Below are positions 20,354-29,287 of a DNA stretch of 64,000 nucleotides, one piece after another. This stretch comes from Mantamonas sphyraenae (lineage: Eukaryota > CRuMs > Mantamonadidae). The stretch lies in the NCBI GenBank assembly GCA_026936335.1, contig JAPMXV010000042.1, positions 310,001-374,000 on the forward strand. The letters are read 5' to 3'. The notes beneath the pieces are model-generated. The model saw only the letters and a list, made by a program, of their open reading frames with translations, did not search any database and was not told the DNA's origin. Numbering within the stretch: position 1 is the stretch's first letter; each line of letters opens with the position of its first letter. The position numbers and the translations under genes were made by a program.

Positions 20354-21677
20354 TTACTGCTGGGGTTGCCAGCCGTTGTGCCACTGCTCGGTGCCACGCA
20401 GGGCTTCCTTGTCATCGATGATGGTGTGCTGGAAGAGATACTCCTCGACGGCCGGGAACTCGCCAGCAAGGGCGGCCTGGACCTCGTCGGCCACACTCTT
20501 GCGCACTTCCTTCTCGATCTGCTTGACCTCCTCCTCGGTGGCAAACTTGGCCTGCACCACACGGGCCTTCATGAGCTCGATGCAATCCTGGGTCTTGCGC
20601 ACGCTGTCCACCTCGTCGCGAGAGCGGTAGCTGTTGCCCGGGTCGCTCATGGAGTGACCCACATAGCGGTAGGTCTTGGCCTCCATGACCAGTGGGCCGT
20701 TGCCAGCACGCGCATAGTCAGCTGCAAACTTGGTGGCTGCCTTGGTGGCCAGCACGTCCATGCCGTCAAACTGGATGCCCGGAATGTACTGGCCGCGCTT
20801 GTAGAACTCGCCCTCCGCCGACGCACGCTGCACACTCGTGCCCATGCCGTACTGGTTGTTTTCGCACACAAACAACGCAGGCAGCTTCCACAGACTGGCC
20901 ATGTTGTACGCCTCAAACACCTGGCCCTGGTTCGCCGCTCCGTCGCCGTACAGCGAGACGGAGATCTGCCCCGTGCCTTCGTATTGCGCCTGCAGCGCCA
21001 GGCCGGCACCCAGAGGCACCTGTGCGCCCACAATGCCGTTGCCGCCGTAGAAGTTGTTGGGGATGTTGTAGATATGCATGGAGCCTCCCTTTCCCTTGGA
21101 GCAGCCGTTGCTGCGGCCCATAAGCTCTGCCAAGATGGAGGTCACCGTGTCGCCCTTGACCAGCTGCCAGCCGTGGCAGCGGTACGCAGTCACCACATGG
21201 TCGTCCGGGTTCAGTCCTGCCTGCATGCCAGTTGCAATGGCCTCCTGCACGGTGCATGGGTCAGGGTGTCGCACGCCTGGTTAGCTCTGCAGCGCGCAAA
21301 AAGGGCCGCTACCAGAGGGCTTTTTCTGGCCCCGCCCCGCATGAGCCTCGCCCGCCTCTCACACTCACCTGTCCGATGTACAGATGGCAGAAGCCACGGA
21401 TGAGCTTCTTCTTGTACAGTTGGTCAGCTTCCATTTCCATGCGACGCATGGTGATCAGCTGCTTGAGGTAGCCCAAAGCCTCGTCCTTGGTCACGGTGAC
21501 TTCGTTGGGGATTTCTTCGTAGTCGTCCAGCAGGTAGCGCTTGGGAGGGACCTGCACCTGGAAGGTGTACGTTTCACCATCGGCTTCCTGCGCCTTCTTG
21601 GCGTACCCACGGCTGAGTGCAGGTGCGGCAGACACGCTGCGACGCACGGATCCGTTGTGGCTCAAGCGAGAAAACAT
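20354..21677 (-). CDS. PDHA1: Pyruvate dehydrogenase E1 component subunit alpha, mitochondrial
   Basis: Thiamine-diphosphate-dependent subunit that decarboxylates pyruvate in the mitochondrial PDH complex. Exons 21677-21369 and 21244-20354 (GTGAGT...GCAG, phase 0) give 399 residues, the family length. The N-terminus MFSRLSHNGSVRRSVSAAPA is a mitochondrial presequence. GFCHLYIGQEAIATGM, the ThDP-binding SLYGDGAANQGQVFEAYNMA, and the regulatory loops YRYVGHSMSDPGNSYRSRDE (with phosphorylatable serines in mammals) are all intact. LVMEAKTYRY precedes the phospho-loop. It is head-to-head with the Rab5ip-family gene, start codons 178 bp apart. Confidence 0.97.
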
Positions 21678-21854
21678 TCGGGGGAGCTGCAGAGAGAGAA
21701 GGAAATTCCACTGGCTCCCTAGCCGCCATCCGAGTCACATCATGCCACTGCTCTCTCTCGCTGGCGTGATGGGACCTCTCTTTCTTGCGTGTGTCAAACC
21801 TGATCTCTCGCATCGTGCATCTGCCTCGCTCTCGGTCTCCCACCGCAATTCCGA
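21678..21854. promoter_or_regulatory. Intergenic region between divergent PDHA1 and Rab5ip genes
   Basis: 177 bp that must serve both start codons. CT-rich with no obvious TATA box. Role inferred from arrangement. Confidence 0.4.
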
Positions 21855-22471
21855 ATGGGTGGCCAGGCTGAAGACACGCTCTCGCTCAGACAGCGTGCGT
21901 TCTCCAGCGAGCACGAGCTGACCCAGGTGAGTGAACCGAGTGTCCATGCATACACACGGTGGCCCCGTGGGGCACCACACGACCCCTCATCACTTTCCGT
22001 CTGCCCTCTGTCCCTGTGTGCGTGTTGAATCGCCTTGCTGACGCGTCGTCTCGCCGTCTCTCGCAGGAGGAGGTCGAAAAGGTACTCCACTGGCTCAAGC
22101 AAGTGGTCTGTTTCGTCATGGGCATTGTGGCAGGCCTCATCCCCCTCCGTGGCATTCTTGGCTTTGCTCTGTACGTGTGCACCCCCCGATGCTGTGGCTC
22201 ACTCCTCTGCCCAGCATGTGCCGCTCGTCGAATCCTTCCTCGTGCCCTTCCTGTGCCTCCTTTGCTGACCCCACACGTGCACCCTCATTCCCTTTGCAGG
22301 TTCATTTTTGGTCAAGTCGCCCTTGTCAACGTCTATGTGGGCCGTGTGCTCGACAAGGAGGCCGAGGACTACGGCGGAGTGTTTGACCTCGTCAAAGAGG
22401 ACTTTGCAACATCCCTGGGTGCATTTCTGCTCCCGTGGGTCATCACCTTTACCTTTGCTGGCCATGCATAA
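21855..22471 (+). CDS. Rab5-interacting (Rab5ip/RAB5IF) family membrane protein
   Basis: Small membrane protein of the Rab5ip family, whose members include EMC6 and RAB5IF and act in ER membrane-protein insertion or folding. Exons are 21855-21926, 22067-22170 and 22300-22471, phases agreeing, giving 115 residues. After a polar N-terminus ending ELTQ, the conserved signature VMGIVAGLIPLRGILGFAL is followed by a second hydrophobic segment (FIFGQVALVNVYV), the acidic EDYGGVFDLVKEDFATS and a final helix LPWVITFTFAG. This order and the YGG..DLVKE.F.TS motif match RAB5IF (C20orf24) better than EMC6. It converges on the lipid-enzyme fusion gene, stops 62 bp apart. Confidence 0.88.
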
Positions 22472-22533
22472 AGAATATATGCATCCGCTACATTCCTTGC
22501 CCCCCCCCTTCCCAGCCCACCCAGAACGCCCTC

Positions 22534-24460
22534 TCACGACTCGTCGCTGAGCACCGATTCGACATCCAGCTCCATCTCCATGTCGTGCATCATCTGCTTG
22601 CGCAGCATGGTCGTCGACACACCCTCGGTGTACTCCAGAAACTGCACCTTCATGTGCTGCTCGACAAACTCGCGTCCGGGAAAGTTGATCATGTCGTTGC
22701 CCCGCACGTAGGTCTTGGACTCCGTTTTGGCAAACTTGAGCGCGTCGGCGATGAACGGGGTCGGGTCGGTGCCGTTGACTGCATACACACGCACAGTGTC
22801 AAACACGGTGGAGGCGTAATCGTACACGTTCTTCAGCCGTTCCTTCGTCGAATCCATCGTCTTGCGATTCTTCAGAATCTCGATGGACTTGTCGTCGTGG
22901 ACACCAACCACCAAGTGTTGTCCCTTCTGCCTCATACGGTTGATCAGCTTGCGATGGCCCGAATGGAAAAGGTCGAAGCAACCCACGGTGAACACTGTTG
23001 TCTCGTTCATCTTTTGCAGCTGCAAGTCCCTTTCCTTCAGTGCCGTGTGCACCACACTTGTGCCCAACAGCGTCAGAGCAAACTTGGTCACTGTGGAAAC
23101 ACCGTGCGTGGTGGTGTGAGGTGTGAGTTGGGTCGTGGCGAGAGGCCGTTTTGGCTTATCGCTTGCTCTGCTTCCCCACCAGGCAGCGGATGGCTTTCTC
23201 CAGCCAATGCAACTCACTTGCACGGTCCAGCAACACGCCTTCTTCTGTGGCGTACACCAGCACCATGACAGCCACGGTGTCCAACATGTCTTTGGACTTT
23301 TCAAATTCTTCTCGCAACGAACGATACACCTTCATCCACTTGGTCTCCTCCCTGCGCGTGTGCTTCTCCAGATGGTAGATCTGCACAGTGGGCCATGGTC
23401 AACACAAGGCGTGGCGTGGTAGTCGCCAAGCGGTCACGCGTGCATGTGCGTGCATAGCATTGTGTGTGGGGTCAGCGGACGTACCGGGTGTCACGGGGGG
23501 GGGGTTGCGCTGCAAAAGCAAGTTCACGCGAAACACCCAAAACGCGACAAAACTTACCCGAACTTTCTTGGAGTACATGTAGAATTGGGCGAGGATGAAC
23601 ACCGTGATGGTGGACACGTAGAAGAGGGAGTCCAGCACGTCAAACTGCGTATAGTCCTTGGCCACCATCAGGGTGTACAGAGTAAACATCTTGACAATCT
23701 GGCTCACAGCAACGTCCAGGAACATCCCGCGTAGGTTGTTGTCCACGTCGCCATACTTCCTCCTGTGCATCTTGGCCACAAAGTCGTCTTGGGCATGCGC
23801 AGAGGGCAGTGTCAGCACACGGCAGCGGCAGAAGACACGTGGGTGGTGTGTCTGGGCAAGAAGGTGCGACAACTCGGGTTTGCTTACCGAGCAGATCCAT
23901 GATCTCGTGGATAACCATGACGAGTGCCGCGTGTTCGAACCGGCCCAGTTTGATAAATATGCAGATTGGAAAGAGAAGGAGAGAGCGCAGAAACGTCAGG
24001 CGGACGGCGCTCAACACGGTGTACTCGCGGCTTCCGACTTGGACACTACGTGGAATCCTGTGCATGCAGAGACGCCGTGGACACACACACGCACGCCCCA
24101 CGCACCGTTGCATGTGTACACGATCGTGTGTGTCAGTGACTCGTTTCACCAATGTGTCGACGTCGTCTTTGGTCTTTGAGCAGACAACAACAACCCTCCG
24201 AAAAAAGACACAACGTACGATTCCACCAAGGGCCGGCTCAGCACATGGACAGGCTCTCGAAACACAACATTGACGACCTGAGCCTGCATTTCGTGACGCC
24301 AGTGGCGTTTCGCACGTACATCCACATGTCCATGCCCACGTGTCAGTACCGCTGCCCTACACACCCCTCCCCTATGTTGTCGCCCCGCTCCAGTCTCTTT
24401 GTGCCCGTCACGTACAAAGCCCACAATCGTGTAATCCATCAATGCAGCCAGCTTGGACAT
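22534..24460 (-). CDS. Fusion of CDP-alcohol phosphotransferase-like and cytidylyltransferase domains
   Basis: Six exons: 24460-24416, 24283-24219, 24057-23888, 23787-23558, 23380-23167 and 23090-22534, giving 426 residues. The N-terminal half looks like a CDP-alcohol phosphatidyltransferase: [18 protein letters not shown], a hydrophobic stretch, then D91-x2-D94-D95-x2-A98-K99 and G114-x3-D118, a degenerate form of the DxxDGxxARx8GxxxDxxxD motif (last Asp is Ser122, spacing longer). Several membrane helices follow. The C-terminal half is a cytidylyltransferase: [13 protein letters not shown] (HxGH at 284-287), VVGVHDDKS, and [11 protein letters not shown] equivalent to the ISTT loop of choline/ethanolamine-phosphate cytidylyltransferases. 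The last intron needs a GC donor. It would make and use a CDP-alcohol in one chain; the substrate is not deducible. Confidence 0.82.
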
Positions 24461-24639
24461 CGTGGCTGCAGTTCTCTGTGGATTCCTTCTTGTCTTGGCT
24501 GCGTTTTCGCGCAGCCTGCCCCCGCCCCCTGTCCTGTGCACTGTGCACAACTTGCTCTTCTCCTTCCGTCATCTTCCTCCTCCATCGACAGGTGTCTGGT
24601 CTGCGATGTTTGTTCGCGCTGGTGCATGCAGCCCAAAAC
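24461..24639. promoter_or_regulatory. Intergenic region between divergent fusion gene and EIF3I
   Basis: About 179 bp between coding starts. Contains CCCGCCCCC at about 24526-24534 and a CT-rich run at 24555-24590. Promoter function for both genes is inferred from position. Confidence 0.4.
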
Positions 24640-26046
24640 ATGTGCGTTGTCTGCCCAGCAAAAGTCTTGCCCACTACACGCATCACGCACACACGCTCAC
24701 GCTCACACCTGCCGCAGGAAGCCCATTCTTCTCAAGGGACATAGCCGCCCGCTTACGCAAATCAAGTTCAACCGAGACAGCGATCTGCTGTTCTCCTGTG
24801 GCAAGGACAAGGTGCCGTCGGTGTGGTATGCCAGTGATGGCACCCGCCTCGGCACCTTTGAAGGCCACAATGGAGCCTGCTGGGGCCTCGATGTCAGCTG
24901 TATGTTTTTGTCCACGGCCTCCATGCTCAGCACCACCTTTCTTTCCACGTATTGGTGTTCCCCGCACCTGCCCACCAGCCAGTGCGGTCCGCCAAAGGCC
25001 AAGGGCGACTTTCACGGAAAAGGCCTTCGCTGTGCATTCGCTTCCCGCGTTGCTCGACACTCTCTGGCTCACACACACACACACACACGCACCTCTTGAC
25101 CATGCTCACCTCAACAGACGACAGCAACTATCTGGTCACCGCTTCCGCCGACAACACAGCCAAGCTTTGGGAGGTGAACGGCGGCAAATGCCTGTACACG
25201 TTCGATCATCCCACAGCCGTGCGCTCTGTGGCCTTCAACATGGCTCAGAACCTTCTCATCACCACCAACGACAAGCGCATGAACTACTACTCCGACGTGC
25301 GCATCTTTGACATCGCAGACATGGACAACTGTGCGTTGGGTGTCCAGTGAAAGCGGGACCCACACAGCCCAAAGCCCTACTGACACCTCGCTTCCTGAAA
25401 CAACTTCCCCCCCCCCCCACCACCACCAACCACAGTGTCGAGCGAACCCATGGATGTGATCAAGGCGCCGCTGGAGGATGGTGTCAAGATCAACCACGTC
25501 GCATTTGGTCCTCTGGACGAGACGATTGTCATGTGCGGCGACGACAACACCGTGCGTGTGTACGACGTGGAGACCATGCAGGAGATCGGTATGATCGACG
25601 ACCACACCGCCAAGGTCAACACCTTTTCCTTCTCGCTGGATCAGAGCTACTTTATCACCGCTTCGTCGGACAACACCTCGCGCATGTACGATACAAAGAC
25701 GCTCAAGCACCTCGCCACTTTCACCACGGAGCGTCCCATCAACTCAGCAGACGTGTCACCCGTGGCCCCGCACGTCATTTTGGGTGGTGGTCAGGAGGCC
25801 ATGGATGTCACTACCACCGACACACGCGTTGGCAAGTTTGAGGTCCGCTTCTTCCACATGGTTTACGGCGACGAGCTCGGCTCCGTCAAGGGCCACTTCG
25901 GTCCCATCAACACCGTCGCCTTTAGCCCGGACGGCAAGACGTATGCCTCGGGCGCAGAGGACGGGTACGTGCGTATGCACCACTTTGACGACGACTACTT
26001 CAAGACCGTCGCCAAGGAGGAGTGGGACTGGGCCTTGGCCAAGTGA
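24640..26046 (+). CDS. EIF3I: Eukaryotic translation initiation factor 3 subunit I
   Basis: WD40 propeller subunit of eIF3, needed for scanning-competent 43S complexes. Coding exons: 24640-24641 (only AT), 24718-24899, 25118-25330 and 25436-26046, giving 335 residues. The protein starts [20 protein letters not shown], matching the invariant eIF3i start; no ATG precedes AAG-CCC in genomic DNA, but a GTGCGT...CCGCAG intron joins AACAT to GAAGCCC and restores it. WD repeats include [11 protein letters not shown] and [15 protein letters not shown]; the C-terminal signature [20 protein letters not shown] and [17 protein letters not shown] are strictly conserved in the family. The join at 24899/25118 uses GTATGT and gives [13 protein letters not shown], aligned without gaps to human. 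Very secure; converges on ALIX. Confidence 0.95.
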
Positions 26047-26155
26047 GCAGCAACGCAAACAATGCAACAAAACAACACTGTTCTTTTGGGGGGCTTTGTT
26101 CAAGCGTTGAACATTCCCATCGTGTGTGTGCATCGTGTGTGTGGACCTCTTCTTC

Positions 26156-29100
26156 TCAGCCCTGGATTTCCAGTCTGTTGACCTGCTTGCAGATCGGGCA
26201 CACCACCGTCGTGGCCGTGCGTGCCGTCTGCAGCTGAGTGCGACAGTTGAAACACATAAACTGCACCATTTGCACCTGTTGCTGTTGTGGCTGCTGTTGT
26301 GGCTGCGACATGCTTCCACTGCTTCCGCTGCCGCCGCTGCTGCTGCTGCTGCTGTTGGACGACGACCCCGAAGAATTGCCGGCTGACGGCGCAGACGGTG
26401 CCTGAGGAGGCGGATGGCTGGGCATCTGCATAGTGCTGCCACTGCTACCTCCGTTGCTGCTGCCTCCCTGCAGCTTCTCGTACAGGTTGTCGCCGTCGCC
26501 GCTGCCGCCACCGCCGTTGTTGCTGCCCTTCTTGCCTGCCAGATCGTGTGAGAGATCTGTGAGCATGTCTGCGCGCTGCATGCGTCGCACTGTACAAAAG
26601 TCCATGATTTCCTGGTGCAGCTTCTTCAGGATGCTGTGGAGATCCGCGTAAAACTGAGTCCCCTGGTCCATGTTGCCCTTGAGTTCCTTCCAGTCAGCAC
26701 ACGCGGTGTCCAGTGCCTGGAAGATGGCTTGCTTGCGATTCTGCGTCTCGTCGCACTCGCGCGCGTCCTCAAACGCTTGGTTCACCTCGCGGATCTTGTC
26801 CAGCAGTTCGCCCTGCACGCTCATATTAACCTCGATCACCGCCTGGAACTCGTCGTACTTGCGCAACTCCTCGCGGTACACCGTTTCGTACGTGGCCTTT
26901 GTTTTCATCAGCTTGGACACGACGTTGTCCGACATGCTCAGCTCGCGGATGCTGCTTTCGATTTCGTCGGCCTGTACCTTGTTCTCATGCAGCTGGTGCA
27001 GCAACAGCTTCAGTTGGTTTGTGATTTCCTTCACCTTGCTGCTACTCTCGCTGCTTTCGCTGGTGTCGGGCACCTCGCGTACAATTTCGCTCAGCGGCTG
27101 GCTGATCTTCAGGAACGCCTCTGCCTTGTCCTCCACCTTTTGGCGCAGAAAGTTGTCCGACTTGGCTGCGTGTGTCAAGTACTCCTCGTTGCGCCTCAGC
27201 TCAGCCTTAAAGTTGTCGTTCAGCTCGCGCGACGGCTTTCGCGTCCAACGATGAACGCCAAACTGCTCCCGCATGATCGAGTCCTCCTCCTCCTCCTCCA
27301 TCAGGGCCTTGGAGGCTTGTGCAAACACGTCTGCGTTGATTTCAGCCTGGCGTTGCATGCCCTTGAGTGCATCAAAAATGGCTGCGTTGCCTCCGCTGCG
27401 TTGCACCTCGCGGATCTTGTTTTCCAGGGCTTTGGGCAAGCCCTTGGTCACTTCCAGGGCCTCAATCGACGCAGGCAGGTTGAGTTCGGCCAACGCGGTC
27501 TTGGCCGAAGCTGTGCTTGCGTCCAGGGTGTCCAGCAGCTTGCGCACCACCTCGTCCTTGCGTGCTGAGTACACCGACACCGCCTCCATGACCTCCATGG
27601 GCACGAGCATACGAAACGGATCCAGGCCTGTGCCGAGCATCTTGTCATTCTCGTCGTCGTCGCCTGCGCTTTGGGAGGCGCCCAACGAGCCCGAGGACGA
27701 GCTGCCGGAACTGCCAGAGCCACTGGAGGACGATGATGAGGAAGAAGAAGAAGAAGAGGAGGAGGAGGAGGAAGATGACGCATTGCCCCCGAGACCAGAC
27801 AGCCCAACGTCCAGTTCCGAGACGGGAAGGATGGCGACCTCTGGACCCTCGCCGATGGCATCGAGCTTGTCTGCAGACGGCACCAGTTCCAGGTAGACCT
27901 TTGAATTGTCACGTTCAGCTTCCTCGTACTTTGCTTGGATCTCTGTGGCGAGTGCGTCGACCATGGTCTTTGTGGCGAGCTCGACGTGCTTGGCAGCGGC
28001 TGCAGAGACGGCATCGGCAATGAGAGAGTTGGCGAGAGTGTACCGTGCCACACAGGCACCATAGGCACCCTTTTCCTCGAGGGTGTTTGCGCACCGGTAG
28101 TTGGCGATGGCCTTGTAGGTGAGAGAGAGGGCGTACAGCTGCGGGAGCCAGCCCTTGGGAAGCACCTTGTTGAGCAGTTTTGTTTCCGAGCCTGTGGTGT
28201 ACGCGGCCTCGTACGCAATGGCAACGCGGTTGGCAGTTTTGGCCAGAAGGGTGTCCTTGGCGGAGGTGAGCAGGACGGTGGTGTACAGGCATTCTGCAGC
28301 CTGGGCGAACATGACGTCGCGCAGGTGCGCACAGACGTCTCGAGTGAGGTCGACGCTGGGGGAGATGGAGGAAGGCACCATGTCCATGGTGTAGTGAAAG
28401 AGGGAGCCAGCGACCTGGAGATGCTTGTAGGCGGCCTTGATGCCCGTGACGTCTTTGCGCGCACCTGCCGCACTCTGTGCGTTGTCGCTGAGGATGGCAG
28501 CGTAGTTGAAGACGACGGCAGCCTTTTCGTAACTGATGGACCAGGTGTAGAACTTCTTGGAGGTGAGAGCGTCCTTCCAGCGGAAGTTCATCTTGAGCTG
28601 CGGTGGGCAATTCACACGGAACGCCGAACCGGAAAACGGACGGCCGCAGCGGCGCAGCGGTGCAAGGGGAGACGGAGCGGGTCAGCAAAGGCGCTTGTAC
28701 GAAAGGCATCGATGACCACGGCAGCGTTAGGGCAACCTACGTTGGCCTCGTTGACGGTGAAGCGGGCAGAGACGAACGACAGCTGCTGGTAGTAACTGAA
28801 CGGGTTTTGGGGCGGTGAGAAAAGTGAGTTTGCGAGGCACAAGAGCGGAGCGGCGGGCTGCAGACCTGAAACAGATGCAGCAGGGCTTGGCGAGGAGGCA
28901 GGATGTACATCATGGACGCAAGCGTGGTGTGGAGGGGAATGGGAGTTTGGAGACGCACGTGAGGAGGGTCTGCTTGGACTTTTCGCTGGTGTCGCCATCC
29001 GACATGGTTTCCAACTCCTTGCGCAGGGTGTTGATGTTCTGGATGGCCTTGTCGTGTGCCAAAGCATCGCCTGCGCTGTAGTGAGCGGTGATGAAGCTCT

Positions 29101-29161
29101 TGAGAGGCTTGACCCAGTCGGTGGCCTGGGCTCTCTTCTGTGGAACTGCCAAGAAGGACAT
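26156..29161 (-). CDS. ALIX/Bro1-domain ESCRT accessory protein with C-terminal zinc finger
   Basis: ESCRT-associated scaffold of the ALIX/Bro1/Rim20 type, acting in multivesicular-body sorting, membrane repair or pH signalling. Exons 29161-28959, 28795-28741 and 28597-26156 give 899 residues. The Bro1 domain is recognisable: FLAVPQKRAQATDWVKPLKS, RYY-like TYYQQLSFVSARF, NFRWKDAL, SYEKAAVVFNYAAILS, and YEEAERDNSKVYLELVPSAD. The central V domain has LNLPASIEAL and the EDSIMREQFGVHRWTRKPSR hinge. Between them is a poly-Ser insert. Instead of only a Pro-rich tail, the C-terminus has a Ser/Gly/Gln linker and then Cys868-x2-Cys871 and Cys886-x2-Cys889 (FMCFNCRTQL ... VVCPICKQVN), like an LSD1-type zinc finger. 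A short Pro-rich stretch (HPPPQAPSAPSA) precedes it. Confidence 0.9.
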
Positions 29162-29287
29162 GGTCGAGTGTCGGAAGGGTTTTGCCCCGTAGCGCATGGC
29201 AAGAGAGCAGAGAGCAGCAGCAATGCGACGTCGTGGATTATGCGGGGCAACGACGACGACGACTATATTTGTCTTTTGTGGCTGTGG

